This document shows, piece after piece, positions 25,312-38,309 of a stretch of DNA of 64,000 nt; the stretch's first letter is position 1, and each line of letters opens with the position of its first letter. The notes under the pieces are model-generated. The model worked only from the letters and a program-made list of their open reading frames with translations. It searched no databases and had not been told where the DNA came from. The stretch is taken from assembly GCA_014529385.2 (NCBI GenBank), contig CM043942.1, positions 48,282,244 through 48,346,243 of the forward strand, in the 5' to 3' direction. This DNA is from Adiantum capillus-veneris. Its lineage: Eukaryota > Streptophyta > Polypodiopsida > Polypodiales > Pteridaceae. The position numbers and the translations under genes are program-made.

Positions 25312-25324
25312 TTAAGTGGGAGGT
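25312..25324 (+). promoter_or_regulatory. Polypurine tract of copia element
   Basis: TTAAGTGGGAGGT, directly before the TG of the 3' LTR, matches the usual Tnt1-type plus-strand priming position. Confidence 0.9.
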
Positions 25325-25516
25325 TGTTGGGGTATAAAGCCCAATGTGGTCGCCCAAGTCAGTGGGCGGGCCACCAGGTATGTACACATATTCTTTTGTA
25401 AAAACCTAATAAGAACTCACTATGCTCTACACATTACAGTAGAACGAGTTCACCATATCGTCCTGCTCTTCTTCTCGCACTCTCTCTCGCGTCGCACTTC
25501 CACTCGTACTCCTTCA
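25325..25516 (+). repeat. 3' LTR of copia element
   Basis: This 192-bp copy of 19990-20181 differs by nine substitutions and no indels as I align it. It is followed by CTTTG and the resumed minisatellite. Confidence 0.95.
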
Positions 25517-28500
25517 CTTTGAGATTGTACAATGTCACCCTATGGCCCTTGGGCCATAAGCTCTCTATATTGGACACAAGGCACCCTGTGATCCTATGGC
25601 CCTAGGGCCATAAGATCTCGAAAAGGAACATAGGGAACAATATAGCCCTTGAGATTGTACATTTCCCCCTATGGCCCTTGGGCCACAAGGTCTCTAGATG
25701 GGACATAAGGCACCCTTTGATCCTCTGGCCATAGGTTCCTTATGTTTGTTTTGGAGATCCTATGGCCCTAGGGCCATTGGATCTCCAAAAGGAACATAGG
25801 GAACCATATGGCCCTTGAGATTGTACATTCCCACCCTATGGCCATTGGGCCACTAGGTCTCTAGATGGGACATAGGGCATTCTTTGATCCTATGGCCCTA
25901 GGTTCCTTACGTTCCTTTTGGAGATCCTACGTCCCTAGTGCCATAGGATCCCCATAAGGAAAATAGATAACCCTATGGCCTTTGAGATTGTACAGTGCCA
26001 CCCTATGGCCCTTAGGACATAAGCTCTCTAGATGGGACACAAGGAAGCATGTGATCCTATGGCCCTAGGGCCAAAACATCTCGAAAAGGAACATAAGGAA
26101 CAATATGGCGCTTGAGATTGTACATTTCCCCCCCTATCGCCCTTGGGCCACAAGGTCTCTAGATGGGACATAAGGCACCCTTTGATCCTATGGCCATAGG
26201 TTCCTTATGTTTTTTTGGAGATCCTATGGCCCTAGGGCGATTGGATCTCCAAAAGGAACATAAGGAACCATATGGCCCTTGAGAATGTACATTCCCACCC
26301 TATGGCCCTTCGGCCACAAGGTCTATAGATGGGACATAGGGCATTCTTTGATCCTATGGCCCTAGGTTCCTTATGTTTCTTTTGGAGATCCTATGGACCT
26401 AGTGCCATAGGATCCCCATAAGGAACAGGGTGACACCATATGGCCCTTGGGCGATAAGCTCTCTAGATTGGACAGAAGGCACCCTGTGATCCTATGGCAC
26501 TAGGGCCATAAGATCGCAAAAGGAACATAGGGAACAATATGGCCCTTGAGATTTTACCTTCCCCCCTATGTGGGACATAAGGCACCCTTGGATCCTATGG
26601 CCATAGGTTCCTTATGTTCCTTTTGAAGATCCTATGGCCCTAAGGCCATAGGATCCCCATAAGGAAGATAGAGAACCATATGGCCCTTGAGATTGTACAT
26701 TCCCACCTATGGCCCTTGGGCAACAAGGTCTCTAGATGGGACATAGGGCATTCTTTGATCCTATGGACCTAGGGCGATTGGATCTCCAAAAGGAACATGG
26801 GAAACCATATGGCCCTTGAGATTGTATATTCCCACCCTATGGACCTTGGGCCACAAGGTCTCTAGATGGGACATAGGGCATTCTTTGGACATAGGTTCCT
26901 TATGTTCCTTCTGGGGATCCTATGGACCTAGGGCGATTGGATCTCCAAAAGGAACATAGGGAACCATACGGCCCTTGCGATTGTACATTCCCACCCTATG
27001 GCCCTTGGGCCACAAGGTCTGTAGATGGGACATAGGGCATTCTTTGATCCTATGGCCCTAGGTTCGTTATGTTCCTTTTCAAGATCCTATGATCCTAAGG
27101 CCATAGGATCCCCACAAGGAACATAGAGAACCCTATGGCCTATGAGATTGTACAGTGCCACCCTATGGCCCTTGGGCCATAATCTCTCTAGATGGGACAC
27201 AATGCACCCTGTGATCCTATGGACCTAGGGCGATTGGATCTCCAAAAGGAACATAGGAAACCATATGGCCCTTGCGATTGTATATTCCCACCCCTATGGG
27301 ACCTTGGGCCACATGGTCTTATAGATGGGACATAGGACATTCTTTGATCCTATGGCTATAGGTTTCCTTATGTTTCCTTCTAGGGATCCCTATGGCCCTA
27401 GGGCGATTGGATCTCCAAAAGGAACATAGGGAACCATACGGCCCTTGAGATTGTACATTCCCACCCTATGGCCCTTGGGCCACAGGTCTATAGATGGGAC
27501 ATAGGGCATTGTTTTGATTCCTATGGCCCTAGATTTGTTTTATGTTCCTTTTTCAAGATCCTATGGCCCTAGGCCATATGATCTCCACAAGGAACATAGA
27601 GAACCCTATGGCCTCTATGAGATTGTACAGTGCCACCCTATGGCCCTTGGGCCATACGCTCTCTAGATGGGACACAAGGGCCCTGTGATCCTATGGCCCT
27701 AGGGGCAAAAGATCTTGAAAAGGAACATAGGGAACAATATGGCCCTTGAGATTGTACATTTCCCCCCTATGGCCCTTGGGCCACAAGGTCTCTAGATGGG
27801 ACATAAGGCACCCTTTAATCCTATGGCCATAGGTTCCTTATGTTTGTTTTGGAGATCCTATGGCCCTAGGGCCATTGGATCTCCAAAAGGAACATAGGGA
27901 ACCATATGGCCCTTGAGATTGTACATTTCCACCCTATGGCCCTTGGGCCACAAGGTCTGTACATGGGACATAGGGCATTCTTTGATCCTATGGACCTAGG
28001 TTGCTTATGTTCCTTTTGGAGATCCTATGTCCCTAGGACCATACGATTCCCATAAGGAACATAGAGAACTATATGGCCCTTGAAATTGTACAGTGTCACC
28101 CTATGGCCCTTGGGCCATAAGCTCTCTAGATGGGACACAAGGCACCCTGTGATCCTATGGCCCTAGGGCCAAAACATCTCGAAAAGGAACATAAGGAACA
28201 ATATGGCGCTTGAGATTGTACATTTACCCCCCTATCGCCCTTGGGCCACAAGGTCTCTAGATGGGACATAAGGCACCCTTTGATCCTATGGCCATAGGTT
28301 CCTTATGTTTGTTTTGGAGATCATATGGCACTAGGGCCATTGGATCTCCAAAAGGAACATAGGGAACCATATGGCCCTTGAGATTGTACATTCCCACCCT
28401 ATGGCCCTTGGGCCACAAGGTCTGTAGATGGGACATAGGGCATTCTTTGATCCTATGGCCCTAGGTTCCTTATGTTCCTTTTGGATATCCTATTGCCCTG

Positions 28501-31500
28501 GTTCCATAGGATCGCCATAAGGAACATAGAAAACCCTATGTCCTTTGAGATTGTGCAGTGCCACCCTATGGCCCTAGGGCCATAAGCTCTCTAGATGGGA
28601 CACAAGGCACCCTGTGATCCTATGGCGTTAGGGCCATAAGATCTCGAAAAGGAACATAGGGAACAATATGGCCCTTGAGATTGTACCCTTCCCCCCTATG
28701 GCCCTTGGGCCACAAGGTCTCTAGATGGGACATAAGGCACCCTTTGATCCTCTGGCCATAGGTTCCTTATGTTTTTTTGGAGATCCTATGGCCCTAGGGC
28801 CATTGGATCTCCAAAAGGAACATAGGGAACCATATGTCCCTTGAGATTGTACATTTCCACCCTATGGCCCTTGGGCCACAAGGTTTGTACATGGGACATA
28901 CGGCATTCTTTGATCCTATGGACCTAGAATCCTTATGTTCCTTTTGGAGATCGTATGGCCCTAGGGCCATTGGATCTCCAAAAGATACATAGGGAACCAT
29001 ATGTCCCTTGAGATTGTACATTTTCACCCTATGGCCATTGGGCCACAAGGTTTGTACATGGGACATAGGGCATTTTTTGATCCTATGGACCTAGGTTCTT
29101 TATGTTCCTTTTGGAGATCCTAGGGCCATAGGATCCCCATAAGGAACATAAAGAACCATATGGACCTTAAGATTGTATAGTGTCACCCTATGGCCCTTGG
29201 GCCATAAGCTCTCTAGATGAGACACAAGGAACCCTCTGATCCTATGGCCCTAGGGCCATAAGATCTCGAAAAGCAACATAGGGAAAAATTTGGCCCTTGA
29301 GATTTTACCTTTCCCCCCTATGGCCCTTGGGCCACAAGGTCTCTAGATGGGACATAAGGCACCCTTTGATCCTATGGCCATAGGTTCCTTATGTTTGTTT
29401 CGGAGATCCGATGGCCCTAGGGCCATTGGATCTCAAAAGAACATACGTAGGAACCATATGGCCCTTGAGATTGTACATTCCCACCCTATGGCCCTTGGGC
29501 CACAAGGTCTCTAGATGCGACATATGGCATTCTTTGATCTTATGGCCCTAGGTTTCTTATGTTCCTTTTGAAGATCTTATGGTCCTAGTTCCATAGGATC
29601 CCCATAAGAAACATAGAGAACCCTATGTCCTTTGAGATTGTACAGTGCCATCCTATGGCCCTTGGGCCATAATCTCTCTAGATGGGACACAAGGCACCCT
29701 GTGATCCTATGGCCCTAGGGCCATAAGATCTCAAAAACAAACATAGGGAAGAATATGACCCTTGAGCTTGTCCCTTTCCCCCCTATGTCCCTTGGGCCAC
29801 AAGGTGTCTAGCTGCGACATAATGCAGCCCTTGAGATTGTACCTTTCCCCCTATGGCCCTTGGGCCACAAGGTCTCTAGATGGGACGTAAGGCACCCTTT
29901 GATCCTCTGGCCATAGGTTCCTTATGTTTGTTTTGGAGATCCTATGGGCCTAGGGCCATTGGATCTCCAAAAGAAACATAGAGAACCATATGTCCCTTGA
30001 GATTGTACATTCCCATCCTATGGCCTTTGGCCACAAGGTCTATAGATGTGACATAGGGCATTCTTTGATCCTATGGACGCAGGTTCCTTATGTTCCTTTT
30101 AGAGATCCTATCACCATAGGGCTATAGTATCCCCATAAGAAACATAGAGAACATATGGGCGGTTGAGATTGTACAGTGTCACCCTATGGCACTTGGGCCA
30201 TAAGCTCTCTAGATGGGACACAAGGCACCCTGTGATCCTATGGCCCTAGGGCCATAAGATCTCAAAAAGGAACATAGGGACCAATATGGCCCTTGAAATT
30301 TTACCTTACCTCCCTATGGCCCTTGGGCCACAAGGTCTCTAGATGGGACATAAGGCACCCTTTGATCCTATGACCATGGATTTCTTATGTTTGTTTTGGA
30401 GATCCTATGGCCCTAGGGCCATTGGATCTCCAAAAGGAACATAGGGAACCATATGGCCCTTAAGATTGTACATTCCCACCCTATGGCCCTTGGGCCACAA
30501 GGTCTCTAGATGGGACATAGGCATACTTTGATCCTAGAGCCCTAGGTTCCTTATTTTTGTTTTGGTGATCCTATGGCCCTAGGGCCATTGGATCTCCAAA
30601 AGGAACATAGGGAACCATATGGCCCTTGAGATTGTACATTCCCACCCTATGGCCCTTGAGCCACAAGGTCTGTAAATGGGACATAGGGCATTCTTTGATC
30701 CTATGGCCCTAGGTTCCTTATGTTCCTTTGGAGATCCTATGGCCTTAGTACCATACGATCCCCATAAGGAACATAGAGAATTCTATGGCCTTTGAGATTG
30801 TACAGTGCCACGCTATGGCCCTTGGGCCATAAGCTCTCTAGATGGGACACAAGGCACCCTGTGATCCTATGGCCTAGGGCCATATGTTCCTTTTGGAGAT
30901 CGTATGAGCCTAGGGCCATAGGATCTCAAAAGAAACATATGGAACCCTATGGCCCTTAAGATTGTACATTCCTACCCTATGGCCCTTGGGCCACAAGGTC
31001 TGTAGATGGGACATATGGCACCCTTTGATCCTATGGCCCTAGGTTCCTTATGTTTCTTTTGGAGATCCTATGGCCCCAGTGCCATAGGATCTCCAAAAGG
31101 AACAGAGGGAATCCTATGGCCCTTGAGATTGTACATTCCCACCCTATGGCCCTTAGGCCACAAGGTCTCCATATGGGACATGGAGCACCCTTTGATCCTA
31201 TGGCTCTAGGTTCCTTATGTTCCTTTTGGAGATGTTATGGCCCTAGGGCCATAGGATCGCTAAAAGGAACATACAAAACCCTTTGGACCTTGGAATTGTA
31301 CATTCCTACCATATGGCCCTTGGGCACAAGATCTGTAGATGGGACACCCTAAACCCTGTGATCCTATGGCAGTAGGGCCATATGTTCCTTTTCGAGATCT
31401 TATGGCCCTAGGGCCATAGGATCTTCAGAAGGAACATAGAGAACCCTATGGCCCTTCGGCCACAAGTGCTGAAGATGGGACATATAGCACCCTTTGATCC

Positions 31501-32400
31501 TATGGCCCTAGGTTCCTTATGTTCCTTTTGGAGATCCTATGGATCTAATGCCATAGGATCTCCAAAAGGAACATAGGGAACCCTATGGCCCTTGAGATTG
31601 TACATTCCTACCCTATCACCCTTTGGCCACAAGGTCTCTAGATGGAACATAGGGCACCCTTTGACCCTATGGCACTTAGGCCACAAAGGTCTCCAGATGG
31701 GAGATAGGACACCTTGTGATCCTATGGCCCTAGGGCCATAGGATCTCCAAATGGAACTTATGGAATCCTATATCATATGGCCCTAGGGCCATATGTTCCT
31801 TTTGGGGATCATATGGCCCTAGTGCCATAGAATCTCTAAATGGACCATAGGGAAGCCTATGGATCTTGAGATTGTACATCGCCACCCTATGGACCTTGGG
31901 CCACAGGGTTTTCAAAAGGAACATAGGGAACCCTGTGACCCTAAGTCCATGGGGTCTCACATCATACTGGAGGGCATCATAGGACCCAAGGGTGGCCATA
32001 ACGAGCATAGGGAAACCCATGGTGCACATTAACGGGCAACATGGCAGCCACATGCCCCTAGGGCCCTAGGGCCATAAGATCTCCAAAAGGAACATAGGGA
32101 AACACTATGGCCCTTGAGATTGGACATTGCCACCCTATGACCCTCGGGCCACAAGATCTCCAGATGGGACATAGGGAAACTTGTGGTCCTATGGCCCTAG
32201 GAAACCATGTTGTTCCTTTTAGAGATCTTGTGGCCCTATTGTTCCTTTTGGACATAGAGCACCATGTGATCCTATGGCCCTAGGGCCATAGGCTCTTCAA
32301 TAGGAACATAGGGAACCCTATGACCCTTGAGATTGTACATTGGCACCCTATGGCCAGATGGGACATTGGTCACCCTATAGTACGATGTGAGACCACCCTA
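25517..32400. repeat. Palindromic CTATGGCC array, main part
   Basis: This continues the 18480-19989 array. The fullest unit is an extended imperfect palindrome centred on CTATGGCCCTAGGGCCATAG, with arms extending through GGAGATC and CTTTTGG to GGTTCC(T/C)TATGTTCC, about 72-76 bp in all. It alternates with segments carrying CTTGGGCCACAAGGTCTCTA and CTTGAGATTGTACATTCCCA. Most ORFs here read through the repeat on either strand and are not genes. Confidence 0.95.
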
Positions 32401-33420
32401 TGGCCTTATGGTCATAGGGTGACTGAGGGCCATATGTTACTCTTTAGTATGAGGTGAAACCCTATGGCCATAAGGCCATAGGGTTCCCTAGGGCCATAGG
32501 TTACCCTCTAGTATGAGATGAGATCCTATGGCCTCTAGTATGAAGTGACACCCTATGGCCTTATGGCCATATTGTGCCCTGGGGCCATATGATTCCCTCT
32601 ATTTTTATGTGAGACCTTATGGCCTTATGGTCATAGGGTGTCCTTTGTAGCCACACCCTGTCTGCCCTTCTAAAGATTCTATGTGTAGTTTTATTTTAGT
32701 GACCCAGGGCCATAGGGTTCTCTCTATGCCATCGAGGGCTGAAGGCCGTAGGGTCCCCTCTATGCTAGTAAGATCCTATGGCCCAAGGCCACAAGGTGCC
32801 CTCATTCTTTCAAAAAAACCCTCTATTCTCTATGCTCTATATTAGGAACCTATGGCCTTGAGACCATAGGGTCCCATGTATGCCATAGGGAGCTATATTT
32901 GTCAATAAAAAATACTATTTTCTCTATATTGGCACCATGTGGCTTGAAGGCCATAGGATCCCCTCTATTCTAGTAAGAGTCTCTCCATGCTCTATATTGG
33001 CACCCTTTTGCCTAAAGTCCATAGGGTCCGCTCTATGCTAGTAAGAACGGATCTATGATCTCTATATGGAACCTGTATGCTAGAAACCACTATGAGGGTT
33101 TTTTGGCAACCTATGGCCATACGATGCTCTGTGTATGGCCATAGGGTTTGTTGAATACTAAGGAAAACTCTCCATGGTCTATATCTGGGCATCTAATGGC
33201 GGTTGTGCCATTTTCTAATAAGAAACCACCATTTCTCTAGGTTTTTCTTCTATTGTTTTACACAACAAGGTGCCATGCTCCATGGCAATAATTTAAAAAA
33301 ACCTAAATGCTCTACATTGACACCCTATGGCGCAGGGCCCAGGTGTGATCTATGCTACCCTAAACCCCTCTATGCTCTACGTTGACACCCTACGGCCCCA
33401 GGGCCCGAGGGCCACAAGGT
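32400..33420. repeat. Diverged CTATGGCC units with new spacers
   Basis: Units such as CCCTATGGCCTTATGGTCAT followed by AGGGTG are separated by short unrelated spacers (CTCTATGCTAGTAAGA, CTCTATATTGGCACC). Order decays to the right, ending at the CT tract. Confidence 0.85.
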
Positions 33421-33421
33421 G

Positions 33422-33495
<74 letters not shown>
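33421..33495. repeat. (CT)n microsatellite
   Basis: Near-perfect CT repeats. Adjacent 33500-33860 is CT/T-rich and contains no supported gene; a Ser/Leu-repeat ORF over it is an artefact. Confidence 0.95.
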
Positions 33496-33498
<3 letters not shown>

Positions 33499-33926
33499 TT
33501 TAAATTGTTAATTTGGCCTTATTATCAGTCCTCCCTCTCTCTCAGCTTCCTCTCCTCTGTTTGTCTCTCTTACTCTCCTTTCTCTCTCACTCCAAACAAC
33601 TATTTATCTCCCTCTTCTCATCTCTCCCCATTCATAAAGGGCTTCAATATCTACCGGTGGCATCGTCATTCACGCACCCCTACCACATCTCCTCTTTCTA
33701 GGACCTATCTCACACCAACAGACAGGTTATTTCTTTTCTGTTTTTCTGTTTTACAATTTTACTATTTTACAATTTTATTTTTACAGTTTTACTATTTTAT
33801 AGTTTTACTATTTTACAGTTTTACTATTTTTTTATATAGAGCGGTAAATAAATTTTTTTTTAAAAGATTGAGCTTACCTGTGAGGCACTGCGTAGAGAGG
33901 AGAGAGAACGCGAAGAGGCGGCACCA

Positions 33927-34036
33927 CAGGGCGGCAACGGGCGGCTATTCGACGTCGTGAGAGGGCGGCAACGGGCGTATTCGATGTCGTGAGAGGGCGG
34001 CAATGGGAGGCTATTCGATGTCGTGAGAGGGCGGCA
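33927..34036. repeat. Three ~34-bp GC-rich tandem units
   Basis: The unit GGGCGGCAACGGGCGGCTAT continuing TCG(A/G)(C/T)GTCGTGAGA occurs three times with small changes. It is one of the few CpG-rich places in the window. Confidence 0.8.
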
Positions 34037-34215
34037 CCACAGGCGCAGCAAGGGCGACGGAGGGGCACAAAAGAGACGTTTGGGAGAGGTGTAGGAGGGC
34101 GCACGGAGGGCGTTTAGGAGAGGAGCAAGGAGCGCGCACGGAGGGTGTTTAGGAGAGAAGCAAGGAGCGCGCAGAGCTGTGCTCGAGAGAGAAGACTAGG
34201 GTTTCAAAAATTTTG

Positions 34216-34220
<5 letters not shown>

Positions 34221-34279
<59 letters not shown>
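34221..34279. repeat. (AG)n microsatellite
   Basis: AG repeat, the reverse complement type of the CT tract about 730 bp upstream. 34280-35110 holds nothing I can assign. Confidence 0.95.
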
Positions 34280-34286
<7 letters not shown>

Positions 34287-35114
34287 AGAAAGAGAGATAG
34301 AGATTAGGTTAAAATTTCAAAATTCAAAATTTGACTTTCAAGTTTTAAACCTAAACTTCCCGCTCTCTTTTATTTTGAATTTTGAAGAGTTTATAATCGT
34401 TTTCTTAAGGAGGAGAGTCATACCAAGGAGTCATAGCAAAAAAAAAAAAGAGTATAGAATTTTTTCAAAAAATTTATGTGAGACTTTGTCAATGCCCGTG
34501 TCGTCTCGCTACGAGTGGAATGACACCCATGGTCGGAATCTCCGTCTCGGGACCAAAATCACATACTGAAAAATACACTAAAAAACATTCAAAATTAGAG
34601 AATTTTCCCTCGAAAAAAGTGCGATATTTTTTCGTGCAGTATTGATCGGGAGACTTGAAAACACATTTTAGAAAAATTTGGGGTAAGCAAAAAAAAAAGG
34701 CTTTTTTTCGCCACATGCAATTGTGCACTAATTGCACGTGTTTTGAAAGTGTAAGTATACATGCAACATACATGTATATATTTATACAAATAGTATTTAA
34801 ACGAGGAGGTCATATACTAGAATGGGTTGCAAAGGTGCTGGTCGCATCTGCGAAGAGGCTTGTAAAGGTGCAATTTGATCACACATTTGATCATGCGATA
34901 CGTGCACACCATTGTTTTTTATGTCCCTTCAAAGACGTAAACATGTCATATGGATGTACATCCACGGGACTACTTGAGACACGGTCTCTAGATATAATCA
35001 ATGGTTGTGGCATATTATCAATGAATGTGGATGTGCCACGTGGCATATCGTGCGGCTCATACGTACCCCCTTATGTCCTGGCAGGCTCTAGCTTTCTGAA
35101 ATCACTATATATAG

Positions 35115-38100
35115 CACCCTATGGCCCAAAGTCCATAGGATGCATATATAGCTCACCACAAAACAAGAATTGAGGAGACCTTGTGGTCATAAATCCATAA
35201 GATCTATATATATTTATCTAGAAACATCAACTATAGAATCCTATGGCCTTTTGTCCGTAGGATAGGATGCTCATATAGTCATCATGAAACACCTACATAT
35301 AGGGCCCTATGGACCTAAGTCCATAGGATGTATATATATAATCACTCCCTAGGCTATGGACCTTGTGGTCATAAATCCATAAGATCTATATATATTTAGC
35401 TAGAAACATCAACTATAGCATCCTATGGCCTTTTTTCCGTACGATGTTCATATAGTCATCATGAAGCACCTACATATAGGGCCTATGGACCTAAGGCCAT
35501 AGGATGTATATATATAATCATATCAATACACCTACATATAGAATCCCATGGACCTAAGTCCAAAGGATGTATACAAACTCATTGTGTCCCTAAGGCCACA
35601 TGATGCTATATACCCATCATGAGACAACTACATATAGCGCCCTATCGCCCTCAATACAAAACGCCTTGATAAAACATCATATAGACTAAAGTCCATATGA
35701 TTTATATATAGTCAACACAAAACACCTACATATAGTGCGCTATGGTCCTAAGGCCATAGAATGTTATAGACCCATCACCAGACAACTACATATAGTGCCC
35801 TATGCCCCTTAGACCATAGGATGTGTATGTATGAATTGCGAAACACCTGCATATATCATCCAATGACCCTAAGGCCACAGGATATTATATACCCATCATG
35901 AGACAACTATGTATAGTGTCCTATGGCCCTTAGGCCATAGGATGTGTACAGTTGCATCGCGAAACACCTACATATAGCTCTATATTGGCCATAAGTCCAT
36001 AGAATGTTATATACCCATCGTGAGATAACTACATATAGTTCTCTATGGCCCTCAGTCCATAGGATGTGTATAGTTGCATCACGAAACACCTACATATAGC
36101 ATCCTATGTCTCTAATGCCACAGGATGGTAAATACCCATCGTGAGACAGCTACAAATAGTACCCTATGGCCCTCAGGCCATAGGATGTGTACAGCTGCAT
36201 CGCGAAACACCTACATATAGCATCCTATGGCCCTAAGGCCACAAGATGTTATATACCCATCATGAAACAACTACATATAGTGTCCTATGGCCCTAAGGCC
36301 ACAAGATGTTATATACCCATCATGAGACAACTACATATAGTGTCCTATGGCCCTTAGGCCATAGGATGTGTACAGTTGCATCGCAAAACACCTACATATA
36401 TCTCTATATTGTCCATAAGGCCATAGAATGTTATATACCCATCGTGAGATAACTACATATAGTTCCCAATGGCCCTCAGTCCATAGGATGTGTATAGTTG
36501 CATCACGAAACACCTACATATAGCATCCTATGGCTCTAATGCCACAGGATGTTAAATACCCATCGTGAGACAACTACAAATAGTTCCCTATGGCCCTCAG
36601 GCCATAGGATGTGTACAGTTGCATCGCGAAACACCTACATATAGCATCCTATGTCCCTAAGGCCAGAGGATGTTATATACCCATCATGAGACAACTACAT
36701 ATAGTGTCCTATGGCCCTTAGGCCATAGGATGTGTACAGTTGCATCGCAAAACACCTACATATAGCTCTATATTGGCCATAAGGCCATAGAATGTTATAT
36801 ACCCATCGTGAGATAACTACATATAGTTCCCTATGGCCCTCAGTCCATAGGATGTGTATAGTTGCATCACGACACACCTACATATAGCATCCTATGGCTC
36901 TAATGCCACAGGATGTTAAATACCCATCGTGAGACAACTACAAATAGTGCCCTATGGCCCTCAGGCCATAGGATGTGTACAGTTGCATCGTGAAACACCT
37001 ACATATAGCATCCTATGGCCCTAAGGCCAGAGGATGTTATATACCCATCATGAGACAACTACATATAGTGTCCTATGGCCCTTAGGCCATAGGATGTGTA
37101 TAGTTGCATCACAAAACACCTACATATAGCTCTATATTGGCCATAAGGCCATAGAATGTTATATACCAATCGTGAGATAACTACATATAGTTCCCAATGG
37201 CCCTCAGTCCATAGGATGTGTATAGTTGCATCACGAAACACCTACATATAGCATCCTATGGCTCTAATGCCACAGGATGTTAAATACCCATCGTGAGACA
37301 ACTACAAATAGTTCCCTATGGCCCTTAGGCCATAGGATGTGTATAGTTGCATCGTGAAACACCTACATATAGCATCCTATGTCCCTAAGGCCAGAGGATG
37401 TTATATACCCATCATGAGACAACTACATATACTGTCCTATGGCCCTTAGGCCATAGGATGTGTATAGTTGCATCGCAAAACACCTACATATAGCTCTATA
37501 TTGGCCATAAGACCATAGAATGTTATATACCCATCGTGAGATAACTACATATAGTGCCCTATGGCCCTCAGTCCATAGGATGTGTATAGTTGCATCACGA
37601 AACACCTACATATAGCATCCTATGGCTCTAATGCCACATGATGTTAAATACCCATTGTGAGATAACTACAAATAGTTCCCTATGGCCCTCAGGCATAGGA
37701 TGTATAGTTGCATCGTGAAACACCTACATATAGCATCCTATGTCCTAAGGCCAGAGGATGTTATATACCCATCATGAGACAACTACATATAGTGTCCTAT
37801 GGCCCTTAGGCCATAGGATGTGTACAGTTACATCGCAAAACACCTACATATAGCTCTATATTGGCCATAAGGCCATAGAATGTATATACCCATCGTGAGA
37901 TAACTACATATAGTTCCCTATGGCCTCAGTCCATTGATGTGTATAGTTGCATCACGAAACACCTACATATAGCATCCTATGGCCCTAAGGCCACAAGATG
38001 TTAAATACCCATCGTGACACAACTACAAATAGTGCCCTATGGCCCTAAGGCCACAGGATGTATATTTACTCAACACAAAACACTTGCATAAAACATCATA

Positions 38101-38225
38101 TGGACTAAAGGCCATATGATTTATACATACTCAATATGAACCACCTACATATAGCATCATATGGCCCTAAGTCATAGGATTCTGTATACCCATCATGAAC
38201 AACCACATATAGTGCCCTCTGTGTA
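35115..38225. repeat. CTATGGCC array with 364-bp higher-order unit
   Basis: Basic units of about 61 bp read CCTATGGCCCTNAGGCCATA, then GGATGT, TATA, a CATC-GA-ACAC spacer and CTACATATAG. From about 35890 to 37980 six such units form a higher-order repeat: diagnostic minus-strand frames start every 364 bp (ends at 36331, 36695, 37059, 37423). The copy near 35907 is 424 bp earlier, one extra unit. The spacers differ completely from those at 18-32 kb, but the palindromic core is the same. Confidence 0.95.
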
Positions 38226-38309
38226 TATAATCATAATGAAACACCTTCATATATACTCACAATAAAATGATTTTGTGATGGTTTTCTTAACAAATATTTA
38301 TTGAAACCT

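Larger units (their letters stand above)
19990..25516 (+). mobile_element. Ty1/copia (Tnt1-like) retrotransposon, complete but inactivated
   Basis: Two 192-bp LTRs (19990-20181 and 25325-25516), a PBS at 20184, gag-pol in the copia order protease-integrase-RT-RNase H, and a polypurine tract at 25312-25324 are all present. Five-base flanks are ATTTG on the left and CTTTG on the right, a target-site duplication with one change. The LTRs differ at 9 of 192 positions by eye. The element sits inside the palindromic minisatellite and is therefore younger than that array. Confidence 0.95.

Noticed and set aside
25517-33192. Many ORFs of 60-110 codons on both strands encoding phrases like YGPRAIG and LWPKGHR
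   Set aside because: They are translations of the palindromic minisatellite. The same phrases appear on both strands because the core is its own reverse complement.
35907-37605. Repeated 60-codon minus-strand ORFs at 364-bp spacing
   Set aside because: Generated by the higher-order repeat; no start context or domain. Used only to measure periodicity.
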